Source: Gracilibacillus lacisalsi DSM 19029 | Lineage (GTDB): Bacteria > Bacillota > Bacilli > Bacillales > Amphibacillaceae | Direction: 5' to 3' | NCBI RefSeq assembly: GCF_000377765.1 | Contig: NZ_KB898662.1 | Location: 186,001-250,000, forward strand | DNA length: 64,000 bases | Shown here: positions 1-8,065 of the stretch, one piece after another | Layout of the letters: each line of letters opens with the position of its first letter | Position numbering within the stretch: the stretch's first letter is position 1 | The notes under the pieces: model-generated | The model's input: only the letters and a program-made list of their open reading frames with translations | Told to the model about the DNA's origin: nothing | The model's database searches: none | Made by a program: the position numbers and the translations under genes

Positions 1-1373
1 TTTTGCATCAGTTCTTCGGTAATATTACTAGCCACAAACGTAATAAGCCCTTCATCTTCTCCAAACTTATCCTTGATTTTGGAAAAGCCAAACAGTTGAA
101 TATACATTAAGATATAATGATGATGTTTAACTGCCCATCCAAAATGTTCCATCCGCTCGATTAAGGTCCGCTCAGGATAAGAATAGAAAAATCCTTGGAT
201 TAATTGTAATAAGAAGCCCTGACGTAAATAAGGAAGCTGTCCTTTTATCCTTTTTTGTAGCTGTTCACTTTCCGTTGACAGATTCTCCCACGCTTGCTCT
301 ATTAGTTCAAATTCACTAATGGCTTCCCTGTCGCGATTTCGGTTCATTTTTTCTAATAGCTTTTTTACCGGTGCATACAGTTTATTCGAAACAAAAATAG
401 TTAAAATAATAGCAATGAACAACATACTGAGGCTAATAATGAGAAATAACTTAGAAATAAATACAACTGGTTCGGTAATCGTTGATAAAGGCGCAACAGA
501 TATATATTTCCACTCTTCCTGTAACCGCGAAATCGAATCATATGTGACCGTATATCGAAGCCCATCCCATTCTAATACAAAAGGCTCGTTTAAAAAGGCA
601 TCCTGATTTAATTCAGTTAATACTTCATTTTCAAGAACAGTTAAATTCCTTCGGCCATCCTCTGTAAAAATCCAATCTGTTTCATTTCTTTGAATAAAAA
701 CAGAACCTTCATCATATGGAGATTTAATTAATTCTAGTAATGCTTCTTTGTTAAGAAAAACAATGATAGAAGCTGATTCAGGGGAGTTTAAGGTAGTAAG
801 TTTATGTACTAATTTAATCGGAGCATATCTGCTTTCATATCCTGATTCAATTGGTGTTAAATCTGAAGTCCAAAAAATATTTCGATCATATTCATGTAAT
901 AAACGTTCATAATTTTCTTTTTGTTCATCTGTTGTTAAGTGAAAATAGCCATTTTTCGAAAAAACTAACGGCTGAGGTTCATTGATAAATAATTCTACTC
1001 TTCCAATTAAAGGGTTAGACCCTTCCATAATTAATAATGTATTATAAATTCGATGCACACTTTCATATTCGGTTACGACATCCACACTATTATACGTATT
1101 CATGAAATTCGAGTCAGATGCCCAATGTCCGAGTAACAGCTCAATATTAGTTAAATGCTCATCAATTGTTTCAATTGTTTTATTTAAATAATTTTCATGG
1201 ACTTCATGCAACTCATTTTCCATTTGCGTTTTACTGACAATAAATAATACAAACGTAAAGATAATGCCTGGAAGACTTGTAACGAATAAAAAGACAATTA
1301 AATTTTTGCGGTAATTCTTGTTTAATAGTAAATGAGCAATATAAGTCCGATAACTTCTTAGTTTTTGCTTCAA
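1..1373 (-). CDS. Membrane-anchored AraC-family regulator (YtdP/YesS-like), C-terminus cut by window edge
   Basis: Start chosen at TTG (1373-1371), seven bases after AGGAGG at 1386-1381; an ATG one frame over closes quickly. About 457 codons are visible without a stop. A membrane helix lies near residues 25-46, followed by an extracytoplasmic sensor region of about 250 residues, a second helix near 300-325 and a cytoplasmic linker. The AraC helix-turn-helix expected at the C-terminus would lie beyond base 1 and is not seen. Layout and position next to an LplA/LplB/YtcP transporter match the YtdP/YesS group, which senses an extracellular oligosaccharide or its binding protein and activates the neighbouring transporter. 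A membrane sensor kinase cannot be excluded because the effector domain is missing, but the neighbourhood favours AraC. Confidence 0.7.
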   Translation of the reverse strand, partial: MKQKLRSYRTYIAHLLLNKNYRKNLIVFLFVTSLPGIIFTFVLFIVSKTQMENELHEVHENYLNKTIETIDEHLTNIELLLGHWASDSNFMNTYNSVDVVTEYESVHRIYNTLLIMEGSNPLIGRVELFINEPQPLVFSKNGYFHLTTDEQKENYERLLHEYDRNIFWTSDLTPIESGYESRYAPIKLVHKLTTLNSPESASIIVFLNKEALLELIKSPYDEGSVFIQRNETDWIFTEDGRRNLTVLENEVLTELNQDAFLNEPFVLEWDGLRYTVTYDSISRLQEEWKYISVAPLSTITEPVVFISKLFLIISLSMLFIAIILTIFVSNKLYAPVKKLLEKMNRNRDREAISEFELIEQAWENLSTESEQLQKRIKGQLPYLRQGFLLQLIQGFFYSYPERTLIERMEHFGWAVKHHHYILMYIQLFGFSKIKDKFGEDEGLITFVASNITEELMQ

Positions 1374-1451
1374 TCATTTTTCCTCCTTCTGCATAAAATG
1401 AGACTTACATCATTAGACATTCCTTTATATCCTCCGTTTCTCCCCTTTTCA

Positions 1452-1467
1452 TAAAAGCGTTTTCATT
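1452..1467 (+). promoter_or_regulatory. Candidate cre (CcpA) site
   Basis: TAAAAGCGTTTTCATT matches the cre consensus TGNAARCGNWWWCAWW with one mismatch (the G of TG). It lies about 80 bases upstream of the AraC-type regulator start, fitting catabolite repression of that gene. Confidence 0.5.
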
Positions 1468-1489
1468 ATTTTAGCATACCTATTACTAT

Positions 1490-1530
1490 AAAAAAATCTC
1501 TCTACTAGTATATTAGCAGAGAGTTTTTTT
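1490..1530. terminator. Bidirectional intrinsic terminator
   Basis: Stem CTCTCT (1498-1503) pairs with AGAGAG (1518-1523), with further partial pairing inside. A T7 run follows on the plus strand and an A run at 1490-1496 gives a U tract on the minus strand. It ends the binding-protein gene just upstream. Confidence 0.75.
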
Positions 1531-1541
1531 AACTCTATTTT

Positions 1542-3095
1542 TTAACGCGCTTGATAAGCCTCATTCATTTCATCAGTCATTGCTTGCATGTCTAGATCTT
1601 GCTCAAGCTCTTCAACAAGGCTATCCCATGCTTCGATTGTCTCTGAACCTAGTATAATCTTTGTTTTTAAGTCTTGTAAGCTTTTCTCTAGCTCTGGTAA
1701 ATATGTTTGAGCAGTTTCAGAATATAAACCTAAACTTACATCTGGCACACTAGTCTCTTCTCTGGCATCTTGAATTTCCTTGTACAGCTCTTTAGCTTCT
1801 TCTGGGAAGGTTTCTTTTACGGAGCTTGCGTAAGGATCAGACACATATACGATTTGGTTAAAATCACCAATCGCGTCTTCTTGTGCCTTCTCTGTATTAA
1901 TCACTACTTCTCCGTCTTCAACAGTGTGGTGTACACCTTCAATACCATGGCGATGTAATTGGAATACATCATCTTCCATCCAGTCATTAATCATTTGCAA
2001 TATACTTTTCATTTTTTCTTCCGGTACACTTTTCGAAATTACGTTAACACTAGCAAACCCTGGTCCTGCTGGATTATATCCGTTCACTTCTGGTAGTGGA
2101 TACAGACTAGTAAACTCAAAATCCGGATTGATACTCTTTAATGTGTCATATACTTCTTGGAAAGCACCTGCTTTTTCACTTATCATACCAGCTTCCCCGC
2201 TTTTAAACATTTCCTGTGCCTGACTATTCTGAAGTGATGCAAAATCTTCTGGAATTAATCCGTCCTGATAAGCATTACTTAGAAATTCAATAGCATCACG
2301 GGTTTCTGGCAATAAGGATGTATGGATAAGTTCACCATCTACATCTTTCCATTGACCGGTAGCGCCGGTGAAGATACCTTCAAAAACTCCCATATTCCCC
2401 ATATCTGTTGGGTTAACATAGCCTGCATAACCAATGGTATCGTCTTCACCATTCTGGTCAGGATCATCATGAGTGAATGCTCTCATTACTTCATATAACT
2501 CATCTGATGTTTCAGGGATTTCCATTCCCAGATTATCTAACCAATCTTTCCTTAAAGAGAAGAATGTTTCACCTTCAGAAGGCCGTGGACGTGGGATACC
2601 ATAATTTGCTCCATCCATACTAGTCAATTCCCAAGCGATATCAGCAATACCTTCTTTTATATTTGGGTAATCATCAATATAGGGAGAAACATCCCAAAAA
2701 GCACCTTGCTGTGCAGCTTGACGAAAAACCGGGCTAAATGGATCTGGTACTAACATTAGGTCTGGTAAGTCACCTGAAGCTAACATAACATTAAATTTTT
2801 CCTCATAGTTATTTGCTGAAACCCATTCAATACTCAAATCAGTATTGGTTCCCTCTTCAATTAGTTGCTCTATTTCACCATCTTGTTCAGGCGGTGTGGG
2901 GCTAAAGAAGTGACTCATAATCCTTACCTCAGCAGGATCAGCATCATTTGCAGCTTCTTCTTCACCATTTTCTTCATTTTCCGTTTCATTACTATTCTCA
3001 TTATTATTGCCACTACTTTCTTCATCATTGCCACTACACGCTACTAAAATGGATAAGAACAATACCGTTAACATAAGCAAAGCTTTTTTTAACAT
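1542..3095 (-). CDS. LplA/YtcQ-type sugar-binding lipoprotein
   Basis: Extracellular solute-binding protein of 517 residues. The lipoprotein signal peptide has its lipobox Cys at residue 20 (ILVAC). A Glu/Asn/Ser-rich acidic linker (about 21-50) precedes the ligand-binding fold. Its length, near 500 residues, is typical of the LplA group, whose transporters import oligosaccharides from pectin or other glycans. It is the last gene of an operon with the two permeases at 3144 and 4034 and carries no ATPase gene, as usual for sugar importers served by a shared MsmX-type ATPase. The actual sugar cannot be read from the sequence; the pectinolytic neighbourhood favours a galacturonan or rhamnogalacturonan oligosaccharide. 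Confidence 0.9.
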   Translation of the reverse strand: MLKKALLMLTVLFLSILVACSGNDEESSGNNNENSNETENEENGEEEAANDADPAEVRIMSHFFSPTPPEQDGEIEQLIEEGTNTDLSIEWVSANNYEEKFNVMLASGDLPDLMLVPDPFSPVFRQAAQQGAFWDVSPYIDDYPNIKEGIADIAWELTSMDGANYGIPRPRPSEGETFFSLRKDWLDNLGMEIPETSDELYEVMRAFTHDDPDQNGEDDTIGYAGYVNPTDMGNMGVFEGIFTGATGQWKDVDGELIHTSLLPETRDAIEFLSNAYQDGLIPEDFASLQNSQAQEMFKSGEAGMISEKAGAFQEVYDTLKSINPDFEFTSLYPLPEVNGYNPAGPGFASVNVISKSVPEEKMKSILQMINDWMEDDVFQLHRHGIEGVHHTVEDGEVVINTEKAQEDAIGDFNQIVYVSDPYASSVKETFPEEAKELYKEIQDAREETSVPDVSLGLYSETAQTYLPELEKSLQDLKTKIILGSETIEAWDSLVEELEQDLDMQAMTDEMNEAYQAR

Positions 3096-3143
3096 ATTAA
3101 CCCTCCTATTTTTGAACTTTTTTTATTCATACCGATACCTTAT

Positions 3144-4016
3144 TTATTCTTTAATCGATCCAATCATCACCCCTTTAGCAAAGTGTTTTTGTAGAAATGG
3201 ATATATCATAAGGATCGGTACAATCGCAATAACAACTGCAGCCATCTTTAATGTTTCACTTGGTGGTGGCTGCAGAAGTGGGTCGACATCCCCTAAACTA
3301 CTGCTGGATGCATCAATTAACATATTCTGCAGCAATACTTGGATGGGCCACTTACTTGATTCATTTAAATATAACAGGGCATTGAAATATTGATTCCAAT
3401 ATTGCACGGCAAAAAACAACCCAAATGCTGCTATCGACGGCAGTGATAACGGTAAAATAATTTTGATCCATGCTGTAAAATCATTACATCCATCGATAGT
3501 GGCTGCTTCCACTAACGTATCGGGAATACTGTCATAAAATCCTTTCATTAAAATCACAAACCAGCCATTGGATAATGAGACTAAAATGACTGACCATAAA
3601 CTATTGATTAAGCCTAACTCTTTAACTAGCAAGTAGTTAGGGATAATGCCAGGATTAAATAAAATCGTAAATAAAACTAATAATAAAATAAATTTTCTAC
3701 CTTTAAACTTCTTTCTTGATAAGGCATAAGCAAATGATGAAGTGATTACTAAACTACATGTGGTACCTACAACAGTTAAGAATGTACTGACACCCAATGA
3801 TTGAACAAATGCTCCGGATGAAAGTAAATATTCATAGGATGCTAATGACCAATTTTCCGGGAAGAGAACCATGTTCTTTTGTAAGTATTCAATAGGATCT
3901 GTAAAGGACACCACGACTACGTAATATATGGGAAAGATCGTCACAATAGAGATGATTCCCAGAAAAATCAGATTGGAAAAATCAAATATTTTATCGCCTA
4001 AACTTTTTTTAATCAT
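3144..4016 (-). CDS. YtcP-like sugar ABC permease (MalG type)
   Basis: Inner-membrane permease of 290 residues with about six hydrophobic helices and the ATPase-contact EAA loop at residues 170-176 (EAATIDG), followed by a conserved LPLS segment. The C-terminal GVMIGSIKE ending is typical of the YtcP branch. It pairs with the LplB-type permease 17 bases upstream and the binding protein 48 bases downstream. It provides half of the translocation channel for a complex sugar. The family assignment is firm; the substrate is inferred only from context. Confidence 0.92.
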   Translation of the reverse strand: MIKKSLGDKIFDFSNLIFLGIISIVTIFPIYYVVVVSFTDPIEYLQKNMVLFPENWSLASYEYLLSSGAFVQSLGVSTFLTVVGTTCSLVITSSFAYALSRKKFKGRKFILLLVLFTILFNPGIIPNYLLVKELGLINSLWSVILVSLSNGWFVILMKGFYDSIPDTLVEAATIDGCNDFTAWIKIILPLSLPSIAAFGLFFAVQYWNQYFNALLYLNESSKWPIQVLLQNMLIDASSSSLGDVDPLLQPPPSETLKMAAVVIAIVPILMIYPFLQKHFAKGVMIGSIKE

Positions 4017-4033
4017 TCTCTTACACTCCTTTC

Positions 4034-4999
4034 CTAATAAATACCTTCTTCACCGAATTTTTTAGACATCTTGTTGGCTATCACTACTAGAATCAACCCT
4101 ACAAACGATTTAAACAAACCTACTGCTGTACTGTAACTGAACTGACCTTGTTGTATACCGACTCGGTACACATAGGTATCAAATACCTCTGCCACCTCGG
4201 AAACAGCACCATTATACATAAGGAACACTTGCTCAAATCCTACCTCCATCACATCTCCTAAGCGCAGTATTAGTAAAATAATAATGACATTTCGAATCGC
4301 CGGTAATGTTACATGCCAAATTTGGCGAAATCTATTAGCACCATCAATTCTGGCGGCTTCATAAAGCTCGGTATTTACTCCGGCAATAGCTGCCAAAAAG
4401 ATAATGGTTCCCCAACCAGCTTCCTTCCAAACCGACTGTCCTGTAAGTAAGAACCAGAAAATATCTGAATTGGTGAGAAAATCAAATTTCTCGAACCCAA
4501 AAAACACAAACAGTTGATTTACAACCCCTTCAGATTTCGACAAGAGCATAAAGGTTAAACTAGCAATAATAACCCATGATAAGAAGTGTGGTAAATATAC
4601 AATCGATTGTACTGTCCGTTTATAGAATTGATTTCTCACTTCATTTAATAAAAGTGACAGAATAATTGGTAAAGGAAAAAAGAAGATTAAATTCAAAAAG
4701 CTAATCGCTAAGGTATTTCGTAATAACATAAAAAAGTCTTGATTTCCAAACAACCTTTGAAAATGCTGCCAACCTACCCATGGACTTTCTACATACCCTA
4801 AAAAAGGAGAAAAATCTTTAAATGCAATAGTAATCCCCCACATAGGTACATATTTAAATAGAAGAAAATAAATAAGTCCTGGTAGTGCTAACAAATAAAG
4901 ATATTTATCCTTTGCAATTTGCGAAAAAAACTTCTTTATTTTACTTTTCGATTTCTCCCCCTTTAATGCAAGTTCATCTAATTCTTTAGCCTTCTCCAT
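4034..4999 (-). CDS. LplB-like sugar ABC permease (MalF type)
   Basis: Permease of 321 residues with a long charged cytoplasmic N-terminus (1-32), six predicted helices and the EAA loop at 214-220 (EAARIDG). The YVPMWGITIAFKDF segment is characteristic of the LplB family. It is the first gene of the permease, permease, binding-protein operon. A GGAGGGGG ribosome-binding site precedes the ATG. Its upstream region holds a candidate cre at 5024-5041, so the operon is probably repressed when preferred sugars are present. Confidence 0.92.
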   Translation of the reverse strand: MEKAKELDELALKGEKSKSKIKKFFSQIAKDKYLYLLALPGLIYFLLFKYVPMWGITIAFKDFSPFLGYVESPWVGWQHFQRLFGNQDFFMLLRNTLAISFLNLIFFFPLPIILSLLLNEVRNQFYKRTVQSIVYLPHFLSWVIIASLTFMLLSKSEGVVNQLFVFFGFEKFDFLTNSDIFWFLLTGQSVWKEAGWGTIIFLAAIAGVNTELYEAARIDGANRFRQIWHVTLPAIRNVIIILLILRLGDVMEVGFEQVFLMYNGAVSEVAEVFDTYVYRVGIQQGQFSYSTAVGLFKSFVGLILVVIANKMSKKFGEEGIY

Positions 5000-5023
5000 A
5001 TTTAGATCCCCCTCCTCAGCTTA

Positions 5024-5041
5024 AATGGATACGCTTACATA
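5024..5041 (+). promoter_or_regulatory. Candidate cre (CcpA) site upstream of the LplB/YtcP operon
   Basis: AATGGATACGCTTACATA fits the 18-base cre consensus with one mismatch. It sits about 25 bases before the first permease start, where CcpA could act as a block just after the promoter. Confidence 0.6.
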
Positions 5042-5351
5042 ATTGTTCATAAAGTATGATTTAACTGTAACGAGCTGTAATATTTCCTGCAATAATACTC
5101 TTTTTATTTCTTGAATTTTGGACATAATACTTTTTTTATTTCTTTGTCTTTTTTTAATAAATGTTGCTCTATCAAGGGAGTACAACGCTGGATAGAGCAT
5201 AATTAGACTATTCCACGAGAGAAGTGCTCCACTGGTCTAATGGAAAGAAGCCACAAAAAATAGGCCCTTCCAGTAGAATAGAAAGCTGTCTTAACGACTG
5301 GAACAGCCTAAATTAAATGAATGTGTTTGTTGTTTATATTCATACATGATG
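5042..5351. other. Intergenic region with two hairpins, no gene seen
   Basis: Contains TGCTCTATC (5165-5173) pairing perfectly with GATAGAGCA (5191-5199), and a longer imperfect hairpin from 5262 to 5309 built on TTCCAGT/ACTGGAA and AGGC/GCCT. Neither is followed by a strong T run. They may end or process the YesL transcript coming from 5352. No coding sequence is visible. Confidence 0.4.
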
Positions 5352-6035
5352 TTACTCTACAATCTTCAATTTGGAAGTGAACCTGTAGAAGCCCATAAAG
5401 GATACAAATGCAATGGTAGAACCGATAAAAAACGGAATAAGAAATGAAAAGTAAGTACTGCTTAAATAAATAAGTAAGCCACTTACCACGATAATTTCCA
5501 TTGTCAAAACTGGATTAATGACTGTAAATAACATAGCATGCTTTAACACAGTCAGTGTTCGTGAATGGAAGTGAACTGTAATAGAGAAGAAGTGAATAGT
5601 AAACACAAATAACAGGGCAAGCAAAAGGTAAAATAAATAGGTGAATATCTCAAGAGAATGGAACTTTAAGATGTAATAATAAAATAGCATGGAACACCAA
5701 ATTAATGTAAGAAAAATCCCACCTTTTAAACTTTCGAAATAATTTTTTTTATAATATTCCCAAAATCCCTTTATTATTTTTATTTCTTCACCTATAATCC
5801 ATCTTCTAACTATTGCAAATAAAGCTGTAGTAGCAGGAAAAGTAACAAATGGCATTAAAATAAATAACAGCCCTAGAAAAATGAATAATTCCTCTATATC
5901 ATTGACCATTAACAGATTATACACGACCATTGCCACAGGTAAATTAAAGCAAAACCACAAAAAATTTATACCGGCCATACGAGTTAACCAAAGCGAAATT
6001 ATGTAAAAAACACCCCAAATCCCTCTCATTTCCAT
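5352..6035 (-). CDS. YesL family (DUF624) membrane protein
   Basis: About 227 residues with five or six hydrophobic helices and the YesL-type N-terminal pattern (NLLWF-like NFLWFCFNLP). ATG at 6035 is preferred because AAGAAGG (6050-6044) lies eight bases before it; the upstream GTG at 6044 overlaps that site. YesL proteins are widespread next to LplA/LplB/YtcP-type sugar transporters in Bacillaceae, and their exact function is unknown. It faces the same direction as the transporter but is separated by 350 bases with hairpins, so it is probably its own unit. A second YesL paralogue sits at 55742. Confidence 0.85.
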   Translation of the reverse strand: MEMRGIWGVFYIISLWLTRMAGINFLWFCFNLPVAMVVYNLLMVNDIEELFIFLGLLFILMPFVTFPATTALFAIVRRWIIGEEIKIIKGFWEYYKKNYFESLKGGIFLTLIWCSMLFYYYILKFHSLEIFTYLFYLLLALLFVFTIHFFSITVHFHSRTLTVLKHAMLFTVINPVLTMEIIVVSGLLIYLSSTYFSFLIPFFIGSTIAFVSFMGFYRFTSKLKIVE

Positions 6036-6314
6036 ACACGGCACCTTCTTTGAGCATTAGTTTTAAAACAGATAACCGACTTTCACTTACACTCATAGTT
6101 CTCCATATAATGTATATGCAAGATTAAGCTTGATAATGGATCCAACTAAAATTGTAAGCGATACCAACTCAGGTTAAGAGTAGCATATACAAGCTAAAAA
6201 AGAAAGTTATCCAAGAAGGGCGAAAATCTATGCTGATTTTTTGAATGTCCGGGTTTCCGTACATTTATTTTTGTCCATTCTCTTTATTTAATGTTGAAAG
6301 CGATGATGGCATAT

Positions 6315-7373
6315 TTATTTTACTACTTCCTCTACTACTATTTCAGAGCAATCGATGATCGATAGCAACTCATCTACATTTGTAATGTCAAATGGACAAA
6401 CAACACCTTTTACATTTTTGTGATAAACTACTTTTGCCAATGCCGCTGTTACCATTGCTGTTGTATGATAATCAGAAAAAGTAGATAAAGAAAATATTTT
6501 TATTCTTTCTTTGTTATCGACTATTCCTTTTACCTCAACTGTAAGAAAAGCTTGTTCATTTTTATTAAGGTTATGTTTGACTACCATGGAAAGCAATTTG
6601 TTATTCACCTTATGCATACTCCCAATCAAGCCCATTTTTCTTAGTAAAGACACTTGTTTATTAAAAGCTTCCTTATTCCAGGAAGTCCAATAATTAATGG
6701 GCTCTGCAGTAACATTATCTTTCAACAGCATTGTTTCTGAATGGTAGATTAATCTTACCTCTTTTTCCTTAATAGTAAAAAAGTCCATACTTCTTTTTTT
6801 AGAAAAACCAGCTACAACTGTGTTTTGAAATTTTACTGGTTGAGCAATTATCGTCAACATGTCTAATATTCCTGATAACCCCGCTTTAGCATTGGTATTC
6901 TGGAGTAATCCGACATTCACTTCCGTTACATCTTGAAAATTTGAAACAGCTGCTTTTACCATTAGACCAGATAATCCAGGAAAAAAACCTGACATAATAA
7001 CCGAAGCTGTATGATTATTTTCTGCTCTTTCATTTAGCTCCATTACTTTCTCAGCAAATTCATAAAATGGTGTAACGTCTACACATAAGATCCTATTTTC
7101 AATACATGATAGTTGAATATTAGGCATTTTCTGTCTTACTAAAATGATGACAATATCAACATTTTTAACAACTTGATTAACATTTTCCTCCATATTTACA
7201 TCTAAATACTGAAAATGAATGTCTCCATTAAATGAGTCAGCTAACTTCTTTCCTCTTTCAGCTTTATTATTGGTCACAATTAAATGGATGTGATTTTCAA
7301 ATATCCTTAATAACTCCGTACAAACTAATTTTCCGAGAACACCAGAGGCTCCTACAACCATTATTTTTTCCAT
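6315..7373 (-). CDS. Saccharopine-dehydrogenase-like NAD(P)-binding oxidoreductase
   Basis: Protein of 352 residues beginning with a Rossmann nucleotide-binding motif, GASGVLG at residues 8-14, with an acidic or charged stretch after the second strand. The C-terminal half (about 130-350) resembles the substrate domain of the saccharopine dehydrogenase-like family. No partner gene gives a pathway. The true substrate is unknown; lysine metabolism should not be assumed from the family name. The gene is preceded by a weak GAAGG site and is followed by a 270-base gap before the YesL gene. Confidence 0.7.
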   Translation of the reverse strand: MEKIMVVGASGVLGKLVCTELLRIFENHIHLIVTNNKAERGKKLADSFNGDIHFQYLDVNMEENVNQVVKNVDIVIILVRQKMPNIQLSCIENRILCVDVTPFYEFAEKVMELNERAENNHTASVIMSGFFPGLSGLMVKAAVSNFQDVTEVNVGLLQNTNAKAGLSGILDMLTIIAQPVKFQNTVVAGFSKKRSMDFFTIKEKEVRLIYHSETMLLKDNVTAEPINYWTSWNKEAFNKQVSLLRKMGLIGSMHKVNNKLLSMVVKHNLNKNEQAFLTVEVKGIVDNKERIKIFSLSTFSDYHTTAMVTAALAKVVYHKNVKGVVCPFDITNVDELLSIIDCSEIVVEEVVK

Positions 7374-7449
7374 GATTTTAATGCCTTCTTCCTGTTATAA
7401 ACTCAACTTAAATTTATTCGTAAACCAAAATGGATAAACAAAATCATTT

Positions 7450-7908
7450 TTACTCATACCAAGCCTTAGAAGGTCTATCTTCAGGAAATCCAACTTTTTG
7501 ACGATAGGCTTTTCTTTCTTCAGTGAAATCAAACCATTGTTTATTACTCTTAGGATCATTTGCATAGTTAACGACACAACGAATTTGATCTTCCACACAA
7601 GAATCAATCCAAACACCTAGGGTTTGTTCTAATTGATCAAAAAGTTCTACAGCATTCTTTTCCTTGATTTCGGATAACGAAAAGATATTCAATTGATAAA
7701 CTAGCCTTTTAGCTAGTTTATCCCCAACTGAAGGAACACTTTGAAAATCAGCTAACCCCTTTAGATTCTTAGCTTTGTCAACTGAAATATCTAGCATCTG
7801 AGCAATCTGTTCTTTATTGAAAGTATGTACTTCACTCATTTTCACTTTGGATCTTCTAAGTTTTGATTTTTCAACATCTGTTAAGGGTAATTTAGTATTA
7901 GAACTCAC
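7450..7908 (-). CDS. Helix-hairpin-helix protein of the Cdd1 (pathogenicity locus) family
   Basis: Small protein of 152 residues with a GTG start six bases after AAAGGAGGT. Residues about 45-70 hold a helix-hairpin-helix-like segment (LADFQSVPSVGDKLAKRLV) suggesting DNA or nucleotide contact. The C-terminus has conserved Cys and Trp residues (WIDSCVEDQIRCVVNY, WFDFTEERK), as in the Cdd1 family. Function in this family is not established. It stands between two unrelated transcription units. Confidence 0.75.
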   Translation of the reverse strand: MSSNTKLPLTDVEKSKLRRSKVKMSEVHTFNKEQIAQMLDISVDKAKNLKGLADFQSVPSVGDKLAKRLVYQLNIFSLSEIKEKNAVELFDQLEQTLGVWIDSCVEDQIRCVVNYANDPKSNKQWFDFTEERKAYRQKVGFPEDRPSKAWYE

Positions 7909-8003
7909 TAGTGTACCTCCTTTTGTCCGAAAAGTGTCTGTATTTCTAAATCTATTTTAACATAAATTTACATATGCGAACCCTTTGAAATCAAAGTAAA
8001 AGA

Positions 8004-8041
8004 GAAAACCATACCACCTCTAAATATCAGTGGCATGGTTT
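8004..8041 (-). terminator. Terminator of the pectate lyase gene
   Basis: AAACCATACCAC (8006-8017) pairs with GTGGCATGGTTT (8030-8041) with one mismatch. On the minus strand it is followed by TTTTCTCTTTT. Confidence 0.7.
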
Positions 8042-8065
8042 ATTTCACAGAGTTTTCCCTATCCC

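Noticed and set aside
319-606. Open frame of 95 codons on the plus strand
   Set aside because: It is antisense to the membrane AraC-type regulator, which has a good start and a continuous frame.
7395-7616. Open frame of 73 codons on the minus strand
   Set aside because: It overlaps the Cdd1-family gene in another frame, has no ribosome-binding site and no family pattern.
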